This document shows positions 10,746-22,005 of a stretch of 64,000 bases of DNA, piece after piece. A model generated the notes under the pieces. The model saw only the letters and a program-made list of their open reading frames with translations, did not search any database and was not told the origin of the DNA. The position numbers and the translations under genes are program-made. Origin of the DNA: Sitta carolinensis (lineage: Eukaryota > Chordata > Aves > Passeriformes > Sittidae); assembly GCA_032173965.1 (NCBI GenBank), contig CM063290.1, positions 7,527,501 through 7,591,500 on the forward strand. Direction: 5' to 3'. Numbering within the stretch: the first letter of the stretch is position 1; the number at the start of each line of letters is the position of its first letter.

Positions 10746-13254
10746 TCCTACTCCATGAATTCAGTAGGAATTTCTAACCCTGTTCCCTTTCTGGCTCAGA
10801 GATCTTGAAAGAAGGCGGCCAAGGTCCCCTATCTCATGTCCAGGTGTCTGGGTTGCTGTTGTACCTACAAGGCAAGATGCTCTGGTCTGCAGCTGTCTGT
10901 GCTGAGGCAAACACGGTAAACAGCTTCCTACCAAGACTTGAGGATTTCCTGCTTTCCAGTGATTTATATGTGAAATTCCTGGAGGAGGGTAGGCCACACA
11001 AAGATCCCCAAGCTATATCATAAAAGCCTTGTGATACTAAAAAACAGCACACAATGTGCCAAAAAATTCTCTGGTAGGGATGAGGGAGAAAGGAATTCCC
11101 CCAGGAGGGTGCTGATCACCAGGCAGGGGCACATGGGGAGGGTGGGGGACCGTGGTGCCCTGTGTCCCCCTGTCTCACATAGAACCAGTGGCATGCTGTG
11201 CCCCCCCCGTGTGCAGGGTGCTCCCCTGGGGGGCTGGCAGGGGTGTGGGAGAGGCAGTGCTGGTGGGCCAGGTCACCCTGGGAACTGCAGGATCCACCAG
11301 AGCTTAAAAGTCTGTGACTCAGGAGATGCTGATTTTGCTTTACAGCTTTCTGTAACTCCAGTCATCTCTGTCCCAAACCGGAGAGGACCTCATTTCCTGC
11401 TCAGTGCTGTGCCAACCACAAGGTCTTTTCACAAGGCTGCCAGGGGGCCTGGCTGCGGGAAGGACAGTCAGCGTTTGTCACCAGGGAATGAGCTGGCATC
11501 ATAGCTCTAATCTGAGTCAACAACCTGGCTAGCCCTGAGCATGACTTCATAAATCATGGTATCTAATTGAAAGGCACATGCTTATATGTACTGTGTTGTT
11601 CAAAAAGAAAGAAAAAAAGAATTTAACATTTTTTTCTTCCCACTAGCCTATTGATCAGTCACCTGATTGTTTCACTTTATGTTATTTCATGCAGAGAAAA
11701 AAGAGAAAGCGTAAAAACATCGTGTATAGCTGTAACGAAAACACAAATGAAAAAATGCATCTCCTAATGAGAGGCTTAGCCCTTTTCTAATACATCCTTA
11801 ATAACAGAGAAACAATCTTTAAGTGTTTTTAATTTAAATTGTTTTCATGTTTAATTCACTATTGCTAAATAATATTATTAAGTGTCTATGTATCTATTTA
11901 GCATCAAGTCGTATGATATTTCAAAGCAATTGAACCAGTTCTGAAAGGAGAAAGAGTCCTGTCCCATGCCTGCATTCACTTTTTTTTAATGTTAGTTAAC
12001 ACACGTATGCTGGACTACCTTTTTCTCATCCTTCCAGCAGAAATGAAAAGTAAGTCTAGAGAAAAAGATCAGTTATGTGCTTTTTGCTACCCACACCCAA
12101 ACCTCCTGCTTTATTTTTGTATCCATAGGGTCTGTGTGATCTCCTCCTGTGAGAGGCAACTCAGCAGCTCAGTCCCCTCTGCCATCTCAACACTGTCAGT
12201 GGAGAAGCCCAGTAGGAGCAGAGCAGTGGCTGAGCAGAAATTTGAATATCCATATTTAACTCTTCAAACAACAGAAGATACTTCAGAATCATGTGTGAGA
12301 CAAAATGCCATTAAAGTTTCAACCATTAAACCTCTGTTTAGCTGTACTCCAGAAATGAGCAGTTCATAACAAGCAGGGAGTACTGATTGACAGTTTGCCA
12401 TCAGGAGCCCTTAAGTAGGATTTTTCCAGCTATAATGCAGTGTACTCTTCAGTGCTCCTTTAGCAAGATGCTATTTCAAGTAGAGGAGCATGAGGAAAAT
12501 TTACATAAAAGCTTTGTATGTAATATGTGATTGCTCTGAAATTAAGAAGCACCAGTTTTCCCCTTATTGTTTCAGAAATGAAGAGTGCACTTTGTTTTCT
12601 TGTTTACTTAACACGCTCTGTGATCCCTTGATGTGTTTCAAGTGTTTTCTGTCAGCATCACGAGACCTTGCTTACCTGCAAAATTTTATGTGTGAAGTGA
12701 TTAGTGTTCAAAGTGCCTGAAAAAAACAGCACTAACGATGCCTGACAACTTTTGGTTTTTTTTTTTTTTGCTTTTTCCTCTTAAATAATATTTCATGGTA
12801 CATTAAATAGGTTATGCAGTCTCTTCTGAGAGACCAAACTGCATACTTACTGTTTCACCAAGCAGACAGATTTTAAAAGGAAAAAAAACCCAAAGGAAGC
12901 ATTGAATCCTTTCCCTGAGCCTTGTCTCAGCTTCTTCTCAATTCAGTAAGAAATGATAGTAATTTGGAGAAAGATACAGAAAGAAAAATAAATATTATTT
13001 CACAATAAACCTCTTAGTGTGTCACTTGTGATCACCAGCATATATGAGAAATGTCTCTTGTTAAATCCACTGAGCATTATTTCTTCACAAGTTTTAATGT
13101 TTTTAGCCAAACTGTTTTCTCAGTGTTCACATCGGATGTGCCAGTTAGAGCAGCCCAAGAGAGGAACAAACAATTAAAACTTTTACATATTTCATTCTTG
13201 ATAGACATCCCTATGAGGTAGGTTTTAATGTTTTTTTTTTTCTTAATTTTTCGT

Positions 13255-13256
<2 letters not shown>
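10746..13256. other. Intergenic DNA, no gene seen
   Basis: Mixed composition: a moderately GC-rich part at about 11,090-11,480, then AT-rich DNA. A CTCF-like word lies at 11,435-11,452. A short T tract lies near 12,759-12,770. No exon, RNA gene or repeat family is identified. Confidence 0.5.
11435..11452 (+). promoter_or_regulatory. CTCF-like motif
   Basis: GGCTGCCAGGGGGCCTGG contains the CCAG-GGGGC core of the CTCF consensus but lacks the CpG-containing end. Motif match only. Confidence 0.25.

Positions 13257-13297
<41 letters not shown>
13257..13297. repeat. Poly(T) homopolymer, 41 bp
   Basis: Pure T41 run, preceded by a shorter T-rich tract at about 13,230-13,250. No retroposon body is seen on the strand that would make it a poly(A) tail. 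Confidence 0.97.
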
Positions 13298-13309
13298 CAG
13301 TAAGAAGGA

Positions 13310-13690
13310 TAAGCTTGGAGTGCCCAGTCACCGTGGTAACTGCCAGAAAAATTCTCCTGAAGTTTGAAGAGGTCAGCTAACGGGGTCAACAACTCTGGCC
13401 TCTCTCTGAGCTGGGCCTGGCAGGCTCCATCCTGCGGTTGGGGTGTTAGCGCAGGCTGAGCCTGGGAGGTGCACCATTCCAGCTCTGATATAAATTTTTT
13501 GAGTCAGTTCACGGCCTGGACTCTCCAGGTGGCCTCCAAAATCGATTGTGACCTTGTGACCCTGTCTAACGGAGGCATAGCATCCAACCTAAGTAAGGAT
13601 TTAGCCAGGAACGACAGCTTTCCACTGAGTGTTATTGGGGACAGTACAAACAGTTTGGGAAGCAAGGAGGTAGGTATGAGGAGTAGAGGT
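13310..13690. promoter_or_regulatory. Candidate regulatory element with RFX X-box
   Basis: Mid-GC segment with retained CpGs and little repeat character, standing out from the AT-rich flanks. It contains a perfect RFX X-box (listed separately) and an AP-1-like TGAGTCA at about 13,500. No coding frame is convincing. Confidence 0.35.
13327..13340. promoter_or_regulatory. Perfect RFX X-box
   Basis: GTCACC-GT-GGTAAC matches the RFX-family consensus GTNRCC-N2-RGYAAC at every fixed position. RFX factors control ciliary genes and several immune genes, but one isolated motif in intergenic DNA says only that binding is possible. Confidence 0.5.
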
Positions 13691-16600
13691 CATTAAAAGC
13701 ATATTAAAAAACAATTTTAAAAATCCTTTTTGGTTGAAAGTTTTTATTTGAAGTAACCATTCCTTAAATAAACCCTTCTGGCAACTATTTTTTCCTTCCA
13801 TAATAACATTGTATCAAGTACTTTAGTGCATTAATATGCAAAAATAAGGCACTTTGCATATACCAAACTAATATTTTATCTACCTCTGGATTTTGAACTT
13901 GTAAATGAAGCTGCTGACATGTGTTAAATTAGATGTCTGTGAAGTGTTTTTTTCCTTAAAATCGTACAAACTTGGAGACTGCATATTAAAGTGGGCTATT
14001 TATTTTAGGTACTAATTTCCCTAATATGTGCATTCTTTTCAGATTCAAAAGTCTCTTAATCCCTGTAATCTATTTTTAAACTGGGAAATTAGGTAACATT
14101 CAGAATAGTGTGAAATGAAAATGTGAGAGTTTCATAGAGTTTTCCTTTACTGGTTTGCAGTACAAATAGAAAAGCTACAAAACTGATTATGTATTTTTAT
14201 AGGAAAAAAAATTGATCATGCTAAGATCGTATTCATCGAGAACATGGTATTTTTTTACTCTTAAGATTTTCAGTGACAAACTCTGGGGGGGAGGGAGGGG
14301 CTGTTGCAGAGTTCTGATTTTGTTATCCAATCTAGAAACTTGCCCTTCTGAGCAAGTGGATTTGCTCTTGTGTTTTATTCCCACTGCTACAAAACCTCGG
14401 GCATTGCTCACACGAGTAATTGGCAGTTGTCAGATGAGTGAGTGGGACTACACTGAGGAGCAAAGTCCAGTTTCCGAGCTGGAAAGTGCAATCAGACTTT
14501 AAGTGATTTTAAAACTGCTCTGAAGGAAGAAAATTGCTTTAATATTTGTTCCTCGTCTTAGGAAAAATGTGCAGTAAGAACCTTTCCCAAATGCTTCTTG
14601 TTTTTGGCAGGGCCTGGCTCTGATATTTTTCTTGCAAGCCCCTTCCCAGCTGAGCAGTTCCCCCGAGGCTGGAGGAGCTGCACGGAGACAGGGCCATAAA
14701 ATACCGTTCAGGAAGAGCATCTGAGCTGTGCTAAATATCACTGTACTGCTGAGAAGTCCCACAGGTTGCAACAGCAAGAATATCTAACTTTTACTTGCAG
14801 TAACACCTTACTCTGAAGAAAGCCCCCAAAAATCCATGGATATGTCTTGGCCAAGGTCCTGCCTCTTATAGGATTGTCATAATCTGCTTCAGTGGGAGCA
14901 GGTTTGCAAACCAGGAGTAAGAAATGGGACTCAATTTTGCCATAAAATGATTTAAGGCCCACACCTGCACATTCAGATATCCATGGTGACACTATTTAAT
15001 TCTACCCTGAATACTAATAATAGTTTGGTTGTGGTGGTCATTTTTAACAGAGCTTAGTTGAGAAGAATTTATTCCCATTAGGAAGCATGTTGATTCAGGG
15101 GAGTGGCTTCTGTGATTAGGTTTGGGAGGATCAAACTTACAGCCCTGAGTGAGGATCAGAATATTTGCTTGTTTTTCAGAAAAAAAAAAATAGGACTGTA
15201 AATATCTGGATGGTGAATCTTCAATATTTTCAAAAGCATCTGTGAAATTTTTAACATTTAAAAAAATATATATACTTATATCTGCTTTGTATGGTTATCA
15301 CTCAGGGACCAAGTTCTACCTGACAAAGAGGGGATCACTTCTGAAAACAGATAGAACTCTTCCACTGGAATTGCCCCATATTTGCCCTAAAGCCTCCAGC
15401 TTGGAATAAAAAATCATTGGCAGAGGCAACAGCAAGGAGATCTCAAGAGCTTTACCTTGCTGCAAATTCTTCAGCATTGACTTCTGTAGATCTTATCGAA
15501 TTTATAATCAGCGGCAAACCTACAAATGTCGCTCAGAACAGGTCCTGGTCTTGCATGTTTTGTACCTCTTCAGTTGTTCAGTTCATCCAAATCCAAGGAT
15601 TTGGAGTGTCTAGAGGTGCCTATGTTAGCAGCAGCTGCAGTGGACAATTCTTCCCCATTAGTGAAGTGTTCACTCAGCTTCATTTGACTTCTTGGAAAAC
15701 TCTCTGAAGTGCAGGCTCTTTGAGTTTCACCTCAAACAGCATCACCTAAGATTGTGGTGGTTCCCACTCCCTGTCCTAGGGACCTCTCATACCCCATGAG
15801 GCCTTGGAAAGCTCACTGTGGCTGGTCTGTGGAATTGTATTAAATAGTAATGTTCATAGTCTTCAATTAAAATTTTTGTTAGAAGAGTGTCTGACAGTCT
15901 GCAAAAAAATCTGGGGTCTGAGGGTAATCTGCCCCCTGAGAGCTCAGAGGATATTTGCTATACAGGAATATGTCTCAGGTCACAGGCCATGAGGTGTTGG
16001 GAGGTATTTTGTTAATGTTTTCAAATTAAACACATGCCCAGTTAAATTAATGCATTTCATTACTCATACAAACAAAGAAAAACCAACCAAAAATCCACTT
16101 AAAAATAAACCAAAGAAGATAAAAGTGATAACTGGACACTGAAGCCTCAGCCGAGTTTGTGTTTACTTGTGTCCAAAGCCCACATTCCCAGTGCTCTGCA
16201 GGGACAGAGCAGCTCAGCTTTAGAAAGCAGCTCATTGCCACGGCCTGGATCAGGGCTGGCAAAGGTCTCTGGGCTCTGGAGGAAGCAGGGAGGGCAAATG
16301 AGAACTGGGATTTACAGGTGTGCTGGCAAAAGGTCCTAAACAAGTGCTGTGCTTCCATCTGCTTTTACTTCTTCCTCTCTGCCTTGAGAGTGTGTGGCTG
16401 GTGTCCAGAGGAAAAGACAAACTCATTCTGATGCTTTTTCCTATTCTGGGTGGACTAAATCAGAGAAAGCACTTATGGCAGCCTTTGTGGAAGGGTTACA
16501 ATATAGGTTGATACTTTAGGAACTATAGGAAGTTCTTAATCCTTCCCTGCCTACAGGGCTGTCATTTATAGACCCACTATTGTCTCATCTTTTATAAGGA

Positions 16601-18041
16601 TGTTTCCTTACATTAAGGTTCCAAGAGCAACCAGATTTTGCCATTGTTCACAGCTATTTCTGTTTGTGGCTTAATGCACATCTAGTATTCTGTTTATGCT
16701 TTCACTGCTCTCCTACGCAGCAGACTGTACCTACACACCAGCTGAGGTGACATCACTCTCAAAGAATTCATTTCTGTGTTTCTTTTTTTTTTTTTCTCCT
16801 GATTTGTCTGTGCATCTTGATTTTGCATTAGCCTAGTTTATTATAGGCAACATGATAAAGTACATGGAACTTTATGCATTTAGTGGTCATTTCATCTTCA
16901 TTTCCTGTTTGAGAAACTTGCTTATAAAAAAAGCTTTTAGGTGTTTTTTAAATAACAAAACCCCTCTTACTATATAAGAGGAATGAATGCAGCCATGAGC
17001 AGAAAAAATAGAAGCATAGATACTTTTGAATGTATAAGATTTAGCTTGATGTTAATGGTGGTTTAATTACTAGATTTTTTTATTATGGCTATTCATAAAG
17101 ACATCCATTGTTTTCTGCTTTGATTTATGAACAGATTAACTCCCCCTTCAGAACCTCATTTCTGGCAATCTCAGCAACACATGAGGGCCTGGCAGCTTGT
17201 GCAGACATTGCCATCTTCCCTCACTGCCCCTTCTCCTGAGCTGTTCCACCAGCTCCACAGCCTATTGTTCCTCAGGAGCCCTTAATGATGCCTTTCCTCC
17301 ATCATGGGCTCCATGGCCCTTCCAGATCCAGGTGCTTTTGTTAAAGTTTTCAAACCAGTTTAGAAATAGATACTGAAATAAAGGCAGGTGGTGTGGTGGT
17401 GGGGTGACATTGTGTCACTGCCTTCCTGTCCTGCACAGGAAGATTACAGACCTTCTCCAGGGCTCAGCTCTATGGCCATAAAATGAGAATGATAAAAACA
17501 ACATCTTTGCAAAGTGCTTATGTATCTGAAAAAATTGATGCAAGCTAAAGGCTACTTAGGTTTTGTCAAACCTAACTCTACCCAGCACTTCATCTTCTCT
17601 GCTGCCCTCTCAGCTGCTCAAGATTTGCCAATAAGACTTTAAGAGTCACTGCTTTTGCATCATGCCTTGCAAAAATGTGGCATTTGGGCTTTTAAACTAC
17701 CCTTGTGTCAGAACATAGCAGCACTAATATATCCTTTCGCCACATGCGTCCTCACTTGCTGAAAAAAAAATCCCAATGCTGAACAAACTACAGCCAGCCT
17801 GATGATGCAGGGTGAGGAGTGCCTGTGGGCTCAAGGCACAGCTTTATCCTGGCCATCAGTGGCACAGTGCACATGGAAATGTGTGATCTATTCCTTTCCC
17901 AGCCCCAGTGATGCCTTGCTTTGCAGTTCCTCTCGCTGGTGAGTCGCTCTTGTAATTTCCAGTTATGTAACCCACATCATTTTGTGAATATGTGAATTTA
18001 ACAGCTGTCAGTGTCAGCAGCGCCTGGGAGGGGTGTGTGTC
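13691..18041. other. AT-rich intergenic DNA, no gene seen
   Basis: Largely AT-rich sequence with chance open frames of at most about 100 codons. It holds a guanine-quadruplex-like run (14,285-14,300) and a short inverted repeat (15,586-15,605). A weak resemblance to a decayed amniote repeat is seen near 14,400-14,450. No exon or RNA gene is supported. Confidence 0.5.
15586..15605. repeat. Perfect inverted repeat, 9-bp arms
   Basis: TCCAAATCC and GGATTTGGA are exact reverse complements separated by AA. One such short palindrome is not surprising in 64 kb. Confidence 0.8.
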
Positions 18042-18066
18042 TTTTTTTTTTTTTTTTTTTTTTTTT
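18042..18066. repeat. Poly(T) homopolymer, 25 bp
   Basis: Pure T25 run, with a short GT-rich stretch directly to its left. Confidence 0.95.
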
Positions 18067-19819
18067 GGCAAGCTGGCATTACTCATCAGTCTCATGGTAG
18101 TTTTGTTTGAAAAATGCTTGTGTTAGAAAAAGTGGATTTATCAGCTCAGCACTGTATGGTGCTAGCATGCAGCTCAACAAAAGACAAGTGCTCATTTCAG
18201 TAACGCTTGCAGCATTTCATGGGGCCCCCAAATAGGCTGAACAAGGCTTCTCTGGCAACTAACCCCAAGTACAGTGGGAAACTATTAAAGTGGCAGTGTC
18301 ACTGCTTGGAAAAGGGATTTGGTTTTCTTCCATCATTTATCGCTGCAGTTTGGTTTTTTTTTTTTTTTCTTTTTTAATTAAAGACTATGAACTGCATTAG
18401 GAATTTCCCTGAATATTGGAGAATAAAAGAAGCCTTACTGAACATTTGTGCTCCTAGAAGTGATTTTATTCTTTCATGGTTTCTTGGAAGGTAGATCAAA
18501 CTGTCAGTCTGCCCTTCCCAAAGTGGTTCATTTTATGGAGAAAAATAAGACACTTGCAGGTTTTTCAAGTAATACTACAAAGTCAGTGGTGCTGCAGCCT
18601 TTCAGGGACAAGTCATTCTCTGTTCAAATCAGTTTATTTTCAGAATGATTTGCTGCACTTACACTTTCTTTTGTAGCTGCTCTTCCAGAATGCAAATACA
18701 ACCTGGAGAGTTTTCTGTATTTAATTGAATGTGTCAGGTGATTGAAATCATGTTTTAAAACCAGCATTACATACTGCAAATGTGTCAAACCCTTTGTTCG
18801 CATTTATTTAAAAACAAATGTATTTTTCAGTGTTTATTTATTTATTCTCTCTGTTTACACTTCACACAGAGGGTAAAGATAAACCAGTGGGTTTAATTTT
18901 TGCTGAAAATTTGCCTTTTACATTTTTAGGTTCTCATATCCTGGCAAGATGCTACAAACCCCACGTGACAAAGATCAGAGGGAAATACTTATTTGAAGAA
19001 ACCTCTGTCATTAGCTGAGCTGTAAGTTTTATAAAAGATTCATTTTCACAAAATGCAAATTCTGGACTAATTGTTCCTCTGCAAGCCTTAATGGTCTCTG
19101 AGCTGCATTGTTAATCTACTACCTGCCTCTTCTCACGTATCCAACTGAATTTAGAACTGGGTGAAACACGCCTTCACACATCAGTTACATCTATTTTAAC
19201 TTTTCTTTTGACAAGTTCTACTGATTGGTTACCATAGCTTGCATCCAGACGTATGGATTTGGACTTGCACACTCTTAAAGCTGCACAGCAGACAAGCTCA
19301 TCCCCCGTGGGCACACCCACCCACAAAAATGTTCCTGTGGGTTCACCCCACATGTGTGGGTGTGCCCCAGAGGCTGCCATGGCTGGGGGGAGGAATGGGG
19401 GGATGCAATTCCTGAGTCATCTTCTGTATCCCCTTGGAGAGAGGTGGCTACAGGGAGCTGCCTGCTCTCTGCAGGGACAAAGGGCTGGGGATATCAGCTC
19501 CTCAGAGCTGTAGAGGCAGGAACATGAATGCACTGAGCATTGTTGTGCCTGCACACACACCATGCACCCTGCACCTGCAGTGTCCTGCAGCCACGTCTGG
19601 ACACCGGGATCTCACTGTGATTAACCTTTGGCTTTCCAACACAGCTGAAGACAGCAGGTCAGATACTCATATTCAGCTTGGTGCTCACAAATCCAGGTAC
19701 TTGGTGCAGTGTTTCTGTAGTGTGGACAAAGCAGAGACCCTGGGTCTTTAGTCAGACCAGGCACAGGTCAGGGACTGAAATATTTGTCCCTCAACTACCT
19801 CAGCAAAGTTGTTGTTGTT
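18067..19819. other. Intergenic DNA, no gene seen
   Basis: AT-rich at the left (with a T15 run at 18,354-18,368) and more GC-rich from about 19,250 to 19,640. No recognisable exon, repeat family or RNA gene. Confidence 0.5.
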
Positions 19820-20100
19820 GACTTGAGTGACAGGGGAGCAGAGGACTGGGATGGCTCAGCCCAAAGTCCCTTAAGCCTGGGCTTGGTGGGTGAGATCTTG
19901 AACACAGCCAGAGCCTACGACATTAAAGGCTTTATAAAAGCAACAGTGCCAGTTTAAAATCAACCTCCCACATTACCAGCAGCCCCAGCAGGTGTAACGT
20001 GATCCAGGTAGCTCAAGCCAGTGAGTAAACAAACTGCTGCTTTCTGAATGAGCTGCACCAGAGAAATGCTTCTAACTGGGAATTACAGTGGCTATTTGCA
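19820..20100. mobile_element. Decayed amniote interspersed repeat (family not fixed)
   Basis: From about 19,930 on, the order of short words (a CTTTATAA-AGCAAC start, then CAGGTGTAACGTGATCC, then a GAGCTGCACCAG end) resembles an old repeat that I recall from bird, turtle and lizard genomes. There it typically ends in a CTGCATTCTGAACCAGCTGCAG-like phrase. The copy is strongly diverged. I cannot name the family with confidence or give its orientation. Confidence 0.4.
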
Positions 20101-20115
20101 CTTAGTGAACTGTGC

Positions 20116-20179
20116 AAATGAACTGGCTTCTATGATTATAGTTCTGTGAAAATGAATGGGCTTCTATGATTCTAATTCT
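20116..20179. repeat. Two-copy direct repeat, 34-bp period
   Basis: A 30-bp word at 20,116-20,145 recurs at 20,150-20,179 with a few changes; both contain GGCTTCTATGATT. The TTCTATGATT words resemble the 8-bp tails of avian CR1 LINEs (ATTCTATG repeats). No CR1 3' region is recognisable upstream, so this is either a CR1 tail relic or a local duplication. Confidence 0.6.
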
Positions 20180-21964
20180 TATTCCACATAGGTTTTTCCC
20201 TCTACACCCAAAATGAAGTAGGGAAAATTTCCCCTGATAAGCCTGGAAAGTTTCATGGGATTGGGCCTGATCTAGCTGCTTGAACTACAGTGGGGTCTGT
20301 TGCTGGGTTTCCCTAAGCTAGAGAAAACAATCCTGCTGCTTCCAAACTGCCAAGTCAGTCAGAGGAATTTAATATTGTCCCTAAAGAAGTGGCTTTGCTG
20401 CTCTTCTGTTGGGTTCCCAGTTCCATTTCCAGTAAACAGTATTAATTTAGGGGCTTTTTACTTGGCTACAACATTGCCCATTTTTTTCTCCTTCAGCTCC
20501 AGCCCTTAAACCTTCATAGAGCCTTGCTGTGTAGACCAGCTAAGCGAGGCTTAATGCACCATTTTAGATCCTCTGGGTGTTACTGCCTGGCTCCCTAACT
20601 GGAGAAGTGCATAAAAGCAGAGAAGGTGGATCTGCCCAAGTAGAGCCTGGACCCTGACAAGTCCCATGGGCTTGGCAGACTCCAAGACTCCACTCACTGT
20701 GGAGTCCTTGGAATGTGCAGGCTGAGGGAACACCACACTGAGGACCCAGCAGCCCAGCTCTGCTCCAGCGTTTCTGCCTCACAGTCTGGGTCCCATCCTG
20801 CCCAGAGAGCCTCTCCCCCCTCCCCTGCCCACGCTCCACTTATTCATGAGTTATGATAACATATAAGCAGCTTAGAGAATTCTTATCGGAATAAGTTGAG
20901 CACAATGCAACATTTAACTCTTAATGACAGCCACCTCTGACTGTGAGTGACATGTTATAAATTATGTTTGAACTGGATTTTTTTTTCTCTTCAGAGGCAG
21001 ATATTCCCTCTGCCACCCAGTCAGCCCTGTAACGTTGCACTTGTGGCCTTAATCCCACTTGGATGTGTGCCCTGCTGCCTCCACTTTCCGTCACTTGGGT
21101 ACTTTAGTATTCTTGAACAAGTGAACAATCTTTGTTTCTGTACCTTATTAGGCCAAAGACCATAGCAGCGAGTGATGGCATCAGCAGGCCCTGCAGGCAG
21201 GATTCTCTGCAGACACAGCCAACCTCCAACAAACCCCTTTTTATCCTCCTGTTTCTAGGAAGAATTATGATGGTGGTGCCCTGCTGTTGATCAGTCAAAT
21301 CTGTGGTAGGCCTAGAGATAAGTCCTGTAAGTGTGGTGTACTGTAAAACAGCGGCTCCCATTCATTAGTAGCTTGTGTGTAATAAACCACCCAAAGGAGG
21401 GGGGTGGGGAGGGAGAGGGACGAGCAGCTGCAGTGTGCAGGAACAAACAACACAACTCATTCTTGGGAGCCAAAACTTTCTAATTTGCTTCTGGGCTGCT
21501 GGGAGCACTCAAATTCTTTCTGATAATATGCTCATGCCCTCAGTGTCTCTCCTGGCGTTTCCCAAGTCCTGCTCTCTCAAGGTCCCTGAGTCTGGGATAG
21601 TTTCACTTTGAACCCAAAACACAGAGGGGAGCTGAGTGGGGAGGAGAGGAACACACCAGTGCCCAGTGTTTGCAGACTCAGGCACAAGAAAGCTGTGGGC
21701 TCCCAATCCCTCTGCTGGGAATGGCTGGTGCATGGATCTGCTGGTGCAGTGAGTAAACAAAGCATCACATGGGCTGCAGAGCCAGCAGCAGGCAGGGAGC
21801 AAACCCAGGGCTCTCTGGGCATGCAGGAGGACAGAGTGTCTCAGATGTGTTACTGACTTAGAGCCTGCTGGAAATTTAGGAACCTCTGTCTCCCAAGAGG
21901 TGAAAATCTCAAAAAAACCTCAGATGAGTAACAGCTGGAAAATTATTTGGCTTAGTCTGTTCTG

Positions 21965-21966
<2 letters not shown>
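20180..21966. other. Intergenic DNA, no gene seen
   Basis: Mixed GC content, with more GC-rich parts at 20,550-20,840 and 21,600-21,820. A strong guanine-quadruplex-like run lies at 21,396-21,419. Open frames here are under 100 codons and lack domains. Confidence 0.5.

Positions 21967-22005
<39 letters not shown>
21967..22005. repeat. Poly(T) homopolymer, 39 bp
   Basis: Pure T39 run followed by CACAG. It resembles an extreme polypyrimidine tract with an acceptor AG, but no exon follows that I can support. Confidence 0.97.

Noticed and set aside
14395..14450. Words like CACACGAGTAATTG and GAGTGGGACTAC resembling an old amniote repeat
   Set aside because: Too short and diverged to separate from chance without a profile search.
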